Positions 16,510 through 24,763 of a stretch of DNA of 64,000 nt are shown one piece after another. Source of the DNA: an uncultured Ruminococcus sp. (lineage in GTDB: Bacteria; Bacillota; Clostridia; Oscillospirales; Ruminococcaceae); assembly GCA_910576995.1 (NCBI GenBank), contig CAJTLC010000005.1:1-64000 (forward strand). The letters run 5' to 3'. The position numbers and the translations under genes were made by a program. How positions within the stretch are numbered: position 1 is the first letter of the stretch; each line of letters opens with the position of its first letter. Under the pieces are notes generated by a model that was not told the DNA's origin, searched no databases, and saw only the letters and a program-made list of their open reading frames with translations.

Positions 16510-16538
16510 TTGACATATAGAAACAGAAGTGCTATAAT
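16510..16538 (+). promoter_or_regulatory. Promoter of the amidohydrolase gene
   Basis: TTGACA (16510-16515), 17-base spacer, TATAAT (16533-16538): full consensus. Confidence 0.85.
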
Positions 16539-16582
16539 ATTAAATAGATGAAAAAAATTTCAAAGGAAAAGAAGGTTGTTTA

Positions 16583-17392
16583 ATGAACAGGGAGATATAT
16601 GAAAAATACGAGATAATCGACGCACACGCGCATATTTTTCCCCCGAAAATAGCCGAAAAAGCTACTGTAAATGTGGGAAAATTCTACGATCTGCATATGG
16701 ATAGCTGCGGAATGAGCAAACGGCTTATTGACGGAGGAAACAAGATAGGTGTTAGCAAATATTTGGTGTGTTCAACTGCGACAGTTCCGCATCAGGTTCG
16801 CTCAATAAACGAATTTATAGCGGAGGAGTGCGCGGCAAATCCCGAATTTTTAGGATTTGGAACTACACATCCGAAATCGGAGGATATCGAGGGAGATATA
16901 GATCAGATAATCGAGCTGGGACTTCACGGAGTAAAGCTGCATCCTGATTTTCAGGCGTTTGACGCGGATTCTGCGGAAGCTTTCGGGATATATGAAATGA
17001 TCGCGGGCAGGCTGCCGCTGCTTATCCATTGCGGCGACCCGAGATATGATTGGTCAGCCCCGTTGAAGATACGCAAAATAGCGGAAAATTTCCCGAATCT
17101 CAAAATACAGGCGGCGCATCTCGGCGGATATCAGCGCTGGGACGAGGCGCAGGAATTCCTCACGGGGTTTGATAACGTATTCGTCGATATATGCAGCTCT
17201 CTCTCGTTTATGAGTCCCGAAAAGGCGGCGGAGCGCATCAAGGGATTCGGCGTTGAGAAGTGTTTTTTCGGCTGTGATTTCCCCATGTGGAATCACGAAA
17301 GCGAGCTTGAATTATTTTTGCGCACAGGCTTTTCCGAAGAGGAGAACCGCATGATACTTGCCGAAAATTTCAAGAATTTCTATAACTTATAA
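16583..17392 (+). CDS. Amidohydrolase 2-family metal-dependent hydrolase
   Basis: This 269-residue TIM-barrel protein belongs to the PF04909 group. Metal-binding IIDAHAHIFPPK (the HxH motif) is near residue 12. GVKLHPDFQAF follows near 115, then LLIHCGDPRYDW (His, about 146), AAHLGGYQRW (His, about 178) and FGCDFPMW with the final catalytic Asp (about 235). Members hydrolyse or decarboxylate cyclic or aromatic acids, but the substrate here is unknown. It is monocistronic under a consensus promoter and followed by an intrinsic terminator. Confidence 0.87.
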   Translation: MNREIYEKYEIIDAHAHIFPPKIAEKATVNVGKFYDLHMDSCGMSKRLIDGGNKIGVSKYLVCSTATVPHQVRSINEFIAEECAANPEFLGFGTTHPKSEDIEGDIDQIIELGLHGVKLHPDFQAFDADSAEAFGIYEMIAGRLPLLIHCGDPRYDWSAPLKIRKIAENFPNLKIQAAHLGGYQRWDEAQEFLTGFDNVFVDICSSLSFMSPEKAAERIKGFGVEKCFFGCDFPMWNHESELELFLRTGFSEEENRMILAENFKNFYNL

Positions 17393-17427
17393 GAAAAAAT
17401 CCGCATACGAACGCGGATAAAAATTTT

Positions 17428-17467
17428 AGCCCGATGCGGTTCGGATTGAATCGTTTTCGGGCTTTTT
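17428..17467 (+). terminator. Intrinsic terminator after the amidohydrolase gene
   Basis: AGCCCGA and TCGGGCT pair across a loop of about 25 bases and are followed by six T. A smaller hairpin, TCCGC...GCGGA, lies just before it (about 17399-17417). Confidence 0.7.
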
Positions 17468-17530
17468 TGATATTATATTACTTGTGTAAATCAGAATTTA
17501 TTAACGCCTTTGATGATTATCTATGAAGTA

Positions 17531-18003
17531 TTAATATTCTTCTTCAATCAAGTAGTTAAGATATTCTCCAAAATCTTCAGCAAGCTCATCATTTAAAATA
17601 TACCCATTTCCTTCGTCTATCGCAGAAATGATACGCGGCTCACCTTCGGCATTGGTATTTTCAAAATCAAAGAAAACCATTTCACCATCATCCTCAAATT
17701 TTAAGGCAATCCAGTTTGGATTCAAGTTATTGTTTGCTCGCTCATTTAATGTCCACTCGACCATACAACCCTCAAAATCATTTTTGTCTAATGAAAAACT
17801 CTCATTTACTATTCCATATAATTCGATGCCGAATAACTCAATGTATCCAAATTCTGAAAGATAATGTTTGATCTGCGGAGAAAAAATAATGCTCAATGCA
17901 CTTTCTGCTCTCTGGATAATTTCTTCGGAATGAGAAGTTCCACAATCAAAATCATCACATTTTTGGGCTTTTTTAATACTTTTTCATATTTCTTATAGTT
18001 CAT
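17531..18003 (-). pseudogene. SUKH (SMI1/KNR4)-type protein with a frameshift
   Basis: The C-terminal part is intact: FGYIELFGIELYGI (the usual SMI1/KNR4 core) through to EDFGEYLNYLIEEEY. The N-terminal part begins at an ATG at 18003 (MNYKKYEKVLKKP) but is in another frame. The frame carrying KCDDFDCGTSHSEEIIQRAE joins the core after a single-base indel in the A/C-rich run at about 17960-17980. SUKH proteins are mostly immunity proteins against polymorphic toxins. No toxin gene is adjacent, so this is an orphan. A sequencing error could also explain the shift. Confidence 0.65.
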
Positions 18004-18104
18004 TTCAATTTTCTTCTAAGAATTATATCACAATCATAATGATATGCGATAACAAGTTTATAGTACTTCCGACTGTAAGATCGAAAGTACTATGGTTTAA
18101 ATCC

Positions 18105-19493
18105 TTATTTTACTATATCCTCATCACCGAAAGGATCGCCGCAGTTTGCGCAGAATTTCGGGGGATTATGCGGGTCGGCAGGAGTCCAGCCGCACTTGTC
18201 GCATTTGTAAAGAGGCGCGCCTGCGGGCTTGGGTTTTCCGCAGTCTGCGCAGAATTTGCCTTGATTTACCGAGCCGCATGAGCAGGTCCAGCCGTTTTCG
18301 GAGGGTTTAGCCTTACCGCAGTTTGCGCAGAATTTACCTGTATTTGACGCGCCGCATGAGCATTTCCACTCGCCGCTGTCGGCAGGTTTAGCCTTACCGC
18401 AGTTCGCGCAGAATTTGCCCGTATTCGACGTACCACAGCCGCATTTCCATGAATTCGGAGCGGGAGCGTTATTATTATTTGCGGCAGCCTGCGCGCCCAT
18501 GCTGAACAATCCCTGAGCGTTCATGCCGCCCATATGCTGAGCCATATTCATGCCGTAAAAGCCCATAGCTGCGCCGTTTCCGTTGCCTGCGGCGGTTGAC
18601 ATCGCCTGATTCTGAGCCTCTACGATCTTAGCCGCGGCATTGAGGGGATCGCGATTCCACGCGAGGTCTTCGTACTTCTTAATGCGATCTTCGTCCTCTT
18701 TCGGAATAGAAACGGAGCGAATAGCGACCTTGCCTATCTCGATTCCGCGTTCTTCCAGCCAATCTTTTTTCAGAACTTCTTTCATTGCTTCGGTGATCTC
18801 CGCTGTATGAAGCGGTAGCTGGTCGTAGGTGATAGAAGCCGATAATTTTGCGAATGCAGGCTGAAGTTTGCTCATAAATTCGCTGTAAAGCTGATTATCT
18901 ATCTGCGCGCGGTTAAACGATGAAGAGAAATTTCCGCAGACATTTGCGAAAAACAGCATGGGATCGGCGATTTTGTAGGAATAAACGCCGTTGCAGCGCA
19001 GTCCGACGGTAAAACTTCTGCCGAGGTCTGTATAAGAAACGCGGAACGGCACAGGAGTTGAAGTTCCGAAGCGGTTATCGGTAATCTCCTTTATGTTAAA
19101 ATAATATACGCGCTGATCGTGACCCGTACTTCCGCCGAAAGAAATTCGCTTTCCAATAGCCTTGAAAGTATCGACTATTCCCGAACCGAGACTGCCTGAA
19201 AAAATGCTCGGCTCAGTGGACATATCGTAGGTATATTCGCCCGGAACTGCGCATATCTCGACGACCTGACCCTGATCGACGATTATCATGCATTGTCCTT
19301 CGTTGACCACGACAACGCTTCCATTAGTGATGATGTTTTCGCTTCCCTTAGTGTTTTGAGAATTCGAACCGGTTCGTTTCATTCCCTTAACAGCGAGAAT
19401 ATTTGGAGGGAGCGAGTCGCAGTAGAAAAATTCCTTCCACTGATCCGCCATTACCGAATTAAGGCTTGAAACAGCCGCCTTTATCAATCCCAT
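18105..19493 (-). CDS. SPFH-domain protein with C-terminal zinc ribbons
   Basis: The protein has 462 residues. The N-terminal two thirds resembles the SPFH (stomatin/flotillin-like) domain, also described as virion core protein-like. A Gly/Asn/Met/Ala-rich linker runs over about 295-345. Four zinc ribbons follow (three of the WKCSCGASNTGKFCANCG kind and a last KCDKCGW...KFCANCG), each with two CxxC pairs. The B. subtilis relative is YdjI. Role is thought to be in membrane organisation or stress; here it is inferred from domains only. GGAG precedes the ATG. Its start lies 14 bp after the ArsC-like gene, so the two are probably co-transcribed. Confidence 0.82.
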   Translation of the reverse strand: MGLIKAAVSSLNSVMADQWKEFFYCDSLPPNILAVKGMKRTGSNSQNTKGSENIITNGSVVVVNEGQCMIIVDQGQVVEICAVPGEYTYDMSTEPSIFSGSLGSGIVDTFKAIGKRISFGGSTGHDQRVYYFNIKEITDNRFGTSTPVPFRVSYTDLGRSFTVGLRCNGVYSYKIADPMLFFANVCGNFSSSFNRAQIDNQLYSEFMSKLQPAFAKLSASITYDQLPLHTAEITEAMKEVLKKDWLEERGIEIGKVAIRSVSIPKEDEDRIKKYEDLAWNRDPLNAAAKIVEAQNQAMSTAAGNGNGAAMGFYGMNMAQHMGGMNAQGLFSMGAQAAANNNNAPAPNSWKCGCGTSNTGKFCANCGKAKPADSGEWKCSCGASNTGKFCANCGKAKPSENGWTCSCGSVNQGKFCADCGKPKPAGAPLYKCDKCGWTPADPHNPPKFCANCGDPFGDEDIVK

Positions 19494-19507
19494 AATAATA
19501 ATCTCCT

Positions 19508-19849
19508 TTATTCAAATTTTTCTAATTTATCGGGAAAAAAGCCGATAACAGCCTTTTTTCCGCATCTGACGACAGGCGTTTTGATAAGCTGCTGATTTTC
19601 GAACAGCTTTTCTTCCTTATCGCTATCCGTCAGATATTTCATAAGAACAAGCGTTTCTTTATCCTTAGCTTTGTCGTTGATCATGGCGTCGATACCGCCC
19701 ACAGCCTGCATAACGGACGTAAATTCGCCCCTGCTCATGCCCTTTTCTTTCATATCGATGAACTGGAATTTCACGCCGCGCTCCTTGAAAAACCGTTCGG
19801 CTTTTTTAGTATCGAAGCATTTTTTAGTACCGAATATCTGTATGCTCAT
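19508..19849 (-). CDS. ArsC/Spx-family thioredoxin-fold protein
   Basis: The protein has about 113 residues from the ATG at 19849 (MSIQIFGTKKCFDTKKAERF). The single Cys in KKCFDTKKA is at the position of the CxxC/CxxS of Spx and YffB-type proteins, so this is a one-Cys member. KTPVVRCGKKAVIGF near the C-terminus has the cis-Pro of the fold. True arsenate reductase activity is not indicated. The gene begins just after the GH3 gene ends; the GGAGG at the GH3 stop lies 14 bases from this ATG, a long spacing, so a TTG at 19864 is also possible. Confidence 0.75.
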   Translation of the reverse strand: MSIQIFGTKKCFDTKKAERFFKERGVKFQFIDMKEKGMSRGEFTSVMQAVGGIDAMINDKAKDKETLVLMKYLTDSDKEEKLFENQQLIKTPVVRCGKKAVIGFFPDKLEKFE

Positions 19850-19860
19850 ATTATGTGAAA

Positions 19861-22623
19861 TCAACCTCCGAGTTCTGCGGGCAGCTTTTTGTTGTCTGTC
19901 CGTTCAAATTTAATATCTATAAGGTCGAGACCGTTCTGCGCGAAATACAGGCGAGTTGCGGTAAAATGCGAGAACATCGGTATTTCCTTTGAGAAAGAAA
20001 CGGGCTTGCCGTCCGTGCCGTTCCAAGTGAAAACGGCGTTTGCAGTACCCATGCAGAAGAGCGTGAGCGGGATTTGAGCAAGCGCGCCTTGAGTAGAGCT
20101 TGCGGTAATCGTCACCTTAAACCAACCGGGATCATTGACAGTGAGACCGAAGCTGTAGCTCTTGCTCTTTTCAGCCTTAACTTCGCTAAGATCAAGGATA
20201 AGCTCCTTGTCGAGATCGTAATAAACAACAGGCTCGCGCGAGTCGATCTCATCTTCGGGGCGATTGATTATTTCGATTTCGTCCTCTATTCCCATAAGCC
20301 GCTTCATGGCGTTTGTGTGGAGCAGAAAATGGCAGATATTCGCGGCGTTTCGCTGAATTTCGCCCCTGTTGAGTTCGCCCGATTCGAGAGCGGCAAGAGT
20401 ATTGTCATCATTATTTCCGCCGTCTGCGCAGACCATATAGAGATCGTTCTGGGCGATAGTCATAGACGCGAAATCCTTATTATCCTCTTTGAAGCCGCGA
20501 CGTCCGAGATTAGCCCACCAGTCAGTCATAACAATTCCGTCGAATCCCCATTCTTCGCGGAGAATCGTGGTATTCAGGTCGAAGTTTGACGCCGTCCATA
20601 AGCCGTTTAACTTTCCGTAAGTGGTCATGATACTGTCGGCATTACCGTCTTTGACTGCAATTTCAAATCCTTTCAGATAGATCTCGCGAACGGCTCTTTC
20701 CGATACGACAGAATCGAGAAAACGACGGTTTGCCTCTTTATTATTGGCGCAGAAATGCTTGACAGTACCCGTAACTCCTGATTTTTGCATTCCTCGGAGT
20801 TCAGCGGCAGCCATAGTTCCCGTCAGATAGGGGTCTTCGGAGAAATACTCGAAATTTCTGCCGTTAAGTGGATTCCTATGGATATTCATACCGGGACCGA
20901 GAAGCGTATCTACCTTATTTGCAGCCATTTCCAGTCCCATATATTCAAAAAGTTCCTCGACGAGGGGAGCGTTGAATGTTGAAGCTATCATAGTACCGTT
21001 GGGCAGACTGAAAGCTTTCGTACCGCAGTCGAGGCGCATTCCCGACGGACCGTCGGAACAGCAGGCGGCAGGAATTCCCATATCAGTAAGGCAGTCCGCA
21101 ACTCCGCCGAAAGCCGAAGCCGTACCCGCCGTAACTCTCGGACTTCCCATTCCCTCGCCGCGAATAATGCAGGCGAGCTGTTCGTCGCTGAATTGCGCGA
21201 TAAATTCGTCCATGCTGTTCGCGCCGTTATAAACGTCGGCAAGCTTGATGCCCTTATCGCCCGTGTATTCCAATTCGGCAGGAAGTCGGTTGATCCGTCT
21301 TGCATTTTCGTTGACCTCGCTCACAGGGACGGATTCCATAGTGATATCGAAGCCGTTTTTGGCGGCAAAAGGCTTGATTCGCTGGAAATTCTCGTTCGGA
21401 GCAAGAGCCTGAACGCAGCTTTTCACGATTTCCGTATCGGCAAGTTTATATGAATAAATAGTATTTTTAACGTCGCCCTCAACAAAAAAGCTGTGGTCGC
21501 CCATTTCAAGAATCCAGCAGAATCGATTTCCGCTTGCACCTGAATCGTCATATGCGGCGGTATCGTTGAGGTTGACGGATAATTCGATGGTCTGCGATTC
21601 GGAGGGAGCGAGTTCGCGGGTTTTTTTGTAAGCGCAGAGGATTCTGTCAGGCTGACCGAGCGTACCTTGCGGACGGCGATTGTACATCATTACGACTTCT
21701 TTTCCCTTGAAATCGCCAATATTCGTTACCGTAACGATCATGGTGATATTTCTGTTTATATTTCTGACTGAATCTACCGAAATTCTGAATTTAGTATATG
21801 AAAGACCAAATCCGAACGGATAGCGTATTTTTTCGGGAGCGAATGTGCTGAAATAGCGATATCCGACGTAAATATCCTCTCCGTAAACGCTTTTGTCGAT
21901 TTCGTCGAAATACTTAGCCGAGGGGTAATCGTCAAGGCTGTAAGCGATAGTATCGGGAAGCTTGCCCGACGGCGAAACAATGCCCGAAAGCACTGCGGCA
22001 GTACCCGTTCCGCCCGTCATGCCGCCCTGCCAGATGTAAAGGAGGGAATCCACATTGCAGCTTTCGATGAATTCAATATCGATAAGACCTCCTACATTGA
22101 GCAAAACCACGACTTTTTCGAATGCGGCGCGAACTTTTTTGAGCATGGATTTTTCAGTATCCGTGAGGAAGTAAGAGCCGGCTTCACGTCGAACGTCCTG
22201 TTCCTCGCCTGCGGTTCTGCCGATGATAACGAGAGCTGTTTTGCTTTTTTTCGCGGCATTTTCAACGATTTCGTCGTCAAGAGGCATTTCCTCCTGCGAC
22301 CATGGTTCAGCGCCCCATCCGTCGCCGAGGTCATAAGGATTTTCTACGTCCCACTTTTTGTAAATTTCCAGCAGTTCTTCATTGAGCGTAATTCCTGCTT
22401 CTATAAGTCCGTCTGGAATGTTTACAACTTTTGAAACATTCACCATGCCGCCCGAACCAGTTCCGCTTTTGTAGTAGTGAAGCTGAATGCGTCCGAAGAC
22501 AGAGATCGTCTCGCTTTTTTTCAGCGGTAGAGCGGAATTATTATTTTTAAGCATGACAATACCCTCGGCAGCGGTATCTGCTGCAGCTTTCAGGTATTTG
22601 TCCCAGTCAAGAAACTTTTTCAT
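19861..22623 (-). CDS. Beta-glucosidase, GH3, domain-permuted type
   Basis: The protein has 920 residues from the ATG at 22623, preceded by GAGGTGAT. Domain order is swapped relative to most GH3 enzymes. The alpha/beta sandwich comes first (about 1-270, SGTGSGGMVNVS), then an FnIII-like domain (about 300-400), then the TIM barrel (about 480-800) with SDGPSGMR, GPGMNIHRNPLNGRNFEYFSEDP and KHF, and the nucleophile Asp in GIVMTDWW (about 700). A C-terminal carbohydrate-binding-like tail follows. Ruminococcus albus beta-glucosidase has this layout and length. There is no signal peptide, so it acts inside the cell on cellodextrins or other beta-glucosides. Confidence 0.92.
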   Translation of the reverse strand: MKKFLDWDKYLKAAADTAAEGIVMLKNNNSALPLKKSETISVFGRIQLHYYKSGTGSGGMVNVSKVVNIPDGLIEAGITLNEELLEIYKKWDVENPYDLGDGWGAEPWSQEEMPLDDEIVENAAKKSKTALVIIGRTAGEEQDVRREAGSYFLTDTEKSMLKKVRAAFEKVVVLLNVGGLIDIEFIESCNVDSLLYIWQGGMTGGTGTAAVLSGIVSPSGKLPDTIAYSLDDYPSAKYFDEIDKSVYGEDIYVGYRYFSTFAPEKIRYPFGFGLSYTKFRISVDSVRNINRNITMIVTVTNIGDFKGKEVVMMYNRRPQGTLGQPDRILCAYKKTRELAPSESQTIELSVNLNDTAAYDDSGASGNRFCWILEMGDHSFFVEGDVKNTIYSYKLADTEIVKSCVQALAPNENFQRIKPFAAKNGFDITMESVPVSEVNENARRINRLPAELEYTGDKGIKLADVYNGANSMDEFIAQFSDEQLACIIRGEGMGSPRVTAGTASAFGGVADCLTDMGIPAACCSDGPSGMRLDCGTKAFSLPNGTMIASTFNAPLVEELFEYMGLEMAANKVDTLLGPGMNIHRNPLNGRNFEYFSEDPYLTGTMAAAELRGMQKSGVTGTVKHFCANNKEANRRFLDSVVSERAVREIYLKGFEIAVKDGNADSIMTTYGKLNGLWTASNFDLNTTILREEWGFDGIVMTDWWANLGRRGFKEDNKDFASMTIAQNDLYMVCADGGNNDDNTLAALESGELNRGEIQRNAANICHFLLHTNAMKRLMGIEDEIEIINRPEDEIDSREPVVYYDLDKELILDLSEVKAEKSKSYSFGLTVNDPGWFKVTITASSTQGALAQIPLTLFCMGTANAVFTWNGTDGKPVSFSKEIPMFSHFTATRLYFAQNGLDLIDIKFERTDNKKLPAELGG

Positions 22624-22684
22624 ATATAATATCACCTCGTGTGTGTTTATCTCAAAACCTTTATTGTACTGTTTCTGTATTACA

Positions 22685-22713
22685 ATTATACCAAAAAAAT
22701 GATAGTATTGCAA
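22685..22713 (-). promoter_or_regulatory. Promoter of the GH3 gene
   Basis: Minus strand TTGCAA, 17-base spacer, TATAAT (plus-strand 22708-22713 and 22685-22690). Confidence 0.7.
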
Positions 22714-22748
22714 TAGTTTTTAAGAATTTGATTTGCATTTTTCATGAT

Positions 22749-22938
22749 TTAGAACTTGTTCTCATATAATATGTGCGTAGGTTTTCGAGCATAATTTTAC
22801 GAGTGCAAGGCGAAAAAGCGAAAGCATACTATCACGCCACAGGCGTTCCATTCGGTCATATAGTAAGATTTTTCAATGCAGCAATCGGTAAAATTTATAG
22901 AAAAGATGCGCACAATATTCTATGAGAACCAGTTCTTA
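22749..22938 (-). repeat. Full-length palindromic repeat element (reverse orientation)
   Basis: The left arm TTAGAACTTGTTCTCATA matches the right arm in reverse complement (TAAGAACTGGTTCTCATA). Read on the minus strand, the inner core has GCATCTTTTC, GATTGCTGC, TGAAAAATCTTAC, CGCCTTGCACTCGT and AAAATTATGCTCGAAAA, the same blocks as the element at 57811. It lies between the divergent GH3 and queuosine promoters. Confidence 0.85.
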
Positions 22939-22946
22939 AATCGGGC

Positions 22947-22975
22947 TTGACAATATACAGTAATTCTGATATAAT
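22947..22975 (+). promoter_or_regulatory. Promoter of the queuosine operon
   Basis: TTGACA (22947-22952), 17-base spacer, TATAAT (22970-22975). Transcription should begin near 22982, just ahead of the riboswitch. Confidence 0.85.
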
Positions 22976-22986
22976 AATGTAAACGT

Positions 22987-23025
22987 AGACAGTTCATTTG
23001 CACCATCCTGTCTTAAAACAAAACT
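22987..23025 (+). ncRNA. preQ1-I riboswitch
   Basis: A short H-type pseudoknot fold is visible. Stem AGACAG/CTGTCT encloses the loop TTCATTTGCACCATC. It is followed by an A-rich tail, TTAAAACAAAACT, in which CAAA can pair with TTTG of the loop. Loop (TTC...CACC) and tail fit the preQ1-I class. It starts within a few bases of the predicted transcription start and precedes queuosine genes and an intrinsic terminator (23058-23083), as expected for transcriptional control by preQ1. Confidence 0.75.
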
Positions 23026-23057
23026 CGGGCAGATTTGAACTGAAATTCGATAGTTTC

Positions 23058-23083
23058 ACATCTGCTTTTGCAGATGTTTTTTA
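23058..23083 (+). terminator. Regulated terminator of the preQ1 leader
   Basis: ACATCTGC-TTTT-GCAGATGT plus a T-run, 22 bases ahead of queD. GGGCAGATTTG at 23026-23036 could pair with its 5' side as an antiterminator. Confidence 0.8.
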
Positions 23084-23104
23084 GTTATTTTTGGAGTTGA
23101 ATAT

Positions 23105-23524
23105 ATGTATTATCTTAAAACGTCCGCTTCATTTGACAGCGCGCATTTTCTTGCCGGATATGAGGGGAAATGTTCAAATATTCACGGTCATCGCTGGACT
23201 GTTGAAGTTAAAATATCAGGCGAAAAACTTATAAATTCGGGAACGAAAAGGGGAATGCTGATAGATTTCAGCGATTTGAAAAAGGCTGTCCGCGATATTG
23301 CCGACAGCTTCGATCACGCTCTTATTTACGAGGAAGGCAGTCTGCGCCCTGCTACCGTAAACGCTCTTAGGGATGAGTATTTCAAGCTGATTCCTGTTGA
23401 TTTTCGTCCTACTGCCGAAAATTTTGCGCGCAAATTTTTTGAGGTTCTTGCCCAAAAAGGGCATGAGGTCAAATCGGTGACGGTTTACGAAACTCCCGAT
23501 AACTGCGCCGTTTATGAGGTGTAA
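23105..23524 (+). CDS. queD: 6-carboxy-5,6,7,8-tetrahydropterin synthase
   Basis: The protein has 139 residues, the usual length. Zinc-binding His residues are seen in FDSAHFL (about 15) and NIHGHRW (about 28-32), and the catalytic Cys sits in GKCSN. DFSDLKKAV and FDHALIYEEG are family motifs, and VTVYETP is near the C-terminus. The enzyme makes carboxytetrahydropterin from dihydroneopterin triphosphate, the second step toward preQ0. It is first in the queD-queE-folE-queC-queF operon, with TTGGAG upstream of the ATG. Confidence 0.95.
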   Translation: MYYLKTSASFDSAHFLAGYEGKCSNIHGHRWTVEVKISGEKLINSGTKRGMLIDFSDLKKAVRDIADSFDHALIYEEGSLRPATVNALRDEYFKLIPVDFRPTAENFARKFFEVLAQKGHEVKSVTVYETPDNCAVYEV

Positions 23525-23526
23525 AA

Positions 23527-24189
23527 ATGAGTTTTCCCGTAGTTGAAAAATTTGTAAGCATTAACGGCGAGGGTACTCGTGCCGGGGAGCTCGCCGTATT
23601 TATAAGATTCAGAAAATGCAACCTCAACTGCTCGTACTGCGATACGAAATGGGCGAATTCCGAGGGAGCTTCCGCCGAGATAATGAGCGCGGAGCAGATA
23701 GCCGAATACGTTCGCAAAACGGGCGTGAAAAACGTTACTCTCACAGGCGGTGAACCGCTTTTGCAGAACGATTTGTATTCACTGACAGAAACGCTGATCG
23801 AACAGGGAAACAGCGTTGAGATCGAGACGAACGGAAGTATATCTATTGATAAATTCTGCGGAAATCCATGTCGTCCGATATTTACGCTGGATTATAAACT
23901 TCCGTGCAGTGGTATGGAATCGGCAATGATTATGGAAAATTATGATCTGCTTGAAAAAGACGATACGGTGAAATTCGTATGCGGAAGTGTTGATGATTTG
24001 GAAAAAGCAGCCGAAATGATTGAAAAATATGATATTGTCAACAAATGTCATGTGTATTTAAGTCCGGTATTCGGAATGATTGAAGCCGCCGATATGGTCG
24101 AATTTATGGCGAAAAACAAGATGAACGGCGTGAGATTGCAGCTTCAATTGCATAAATTTATCTGGGATCCCGAAAAAAGAGGTGTTTGA
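23527..24189 (+). CDS. queE: 7-carboxy-7-deazaguanine synthase (radical SAM)
   Basis: The protein has 220 residues. The radical-SAM cluster motif is CNLNCSYC (about 37-44), with the N-terminal FVSINGEGTRAGELAVFIRF that marks QueE and TGGEP (about 80) for SAM binding. It converts carboxytetrahydropterin to 7-carboxy-7-deazaguanine. It starts 2 bp after queD ends and is followed at once by folE. The C-terminal QLQLHKFIWDP is typical. Confidence 0.95.
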   Translation: MSFPVVEKFVSINGEGTRAGELAVFIRFRKCNLNCSYCDTKWANSEGASAEIMSAEQIAEYVRKTGVKNVTLTGGEPLLQNDLYSLTETLIEQGNSVEIETNGSISIDKFCGNPCRPIFTLDYKLPCSGMESAMIMENYDLLEKDDTVKFVCGSVDDLEKAAEMIEKYDIVNKCHVYLSPVFGMIEAADMVEFMAKNKMNGVRLQLQLHKFIWDPEKRGV

Positions 24190-24190
24190 G

Positions 24191-24751
24191 TTGGATAAAA
24201 AGGCTATAGAACTTCATGTGCGCGGAATTCTTGAAGCTATCGGCGAAGATCCCGACCGCGAGGGACTTATTGAAACGCCGGGTCGCGTTGCGCGCATGCT
24301 GGAGGAAGTTCTTGAGGGGACAGCATATACTAATCATGAGATCGCCGAGATGTTCGGCAAAACTTTTTCGGCGGAAAATTTCGGTGAAAGCGAAGCTGTT
24401 GTGATGAAAGACATCACAGTGTTCAGCTATTGCGAGCATCATCTTGCGCTTATGTACGATATGACGGTAAATGTGGCATATGTTCCGCACGGAAAAGTAT
24501 TGGGACTCAGCAAGATAGCCAGAATCTGCGATATGGCGGCGAAACGTTTGCAGCTTCAGGAGAGATTGGGCAGAGATATTGCCGAAATAATTGCCGAAGC
24601 GGCGGGTTCTGACGACGTGGGAGTGAAAATTATCGGCTCGCACAGCTGCATGACGGCGAGGGGAATTCGCAATGCCTCCGCGAGAACGGAGACCAGAACT
24701 TATACGGGCGAATTTAAAAATAACAGAGATCTGCAAAAATTATTGGATTAA
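24191..24751 (+). CDS. folE: GTP cyclohydrolase I
   Basis: The protein has about 186 residues. AGAGG is placed eight bases from a TTG at 24191, which I prefer as the start; a GTG at 24182 overlaps that site. Motifs are EDPDREGLIETPGRVARML, YCEHHLALMYD with zinc-binding Cys and His, HGKVLGLSKIAR, and SHSCMTARGI with the second zinc Cys. It makes dihydroneopterin triphosphate from GTP, the entry to both folate and queuosine synthesis. Its place between queE and queC points to use in queuosine here. Confidence 0.94.
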   Translation: MDKKAIELHVRGILEAIGEDPDREGLIETPGRVARMLEEVLEGTAYTNHEIAEMFGKTFSAENFGESEAVVMKDITVFSYCEHHLALMYDMTVNVAYVPHGKVLGLSKIARICDMAAKRLQLQERLGRDIAEIIAEAAGSDDVGVKIIGSHSCMTARGIRNASARTETRTYTGEFKNNRDLQKLLD

Positions 24752-24763
24752 GGAGATGCGGTG

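Noticed and set aside
19508..19849. Arsenate reductase
   Set aside because: The protein has the ArsC/Spx fold but a single Cys in a non-catalytic context and no ars genes nearby, so a Spx/YffB-like label is safer.
24158..24736. Minus-strand open frame (192 codons) opposite folE
   Set aside because: Antisense shadow. The plus strand encodes a complete GTP cyclohydrolase I.
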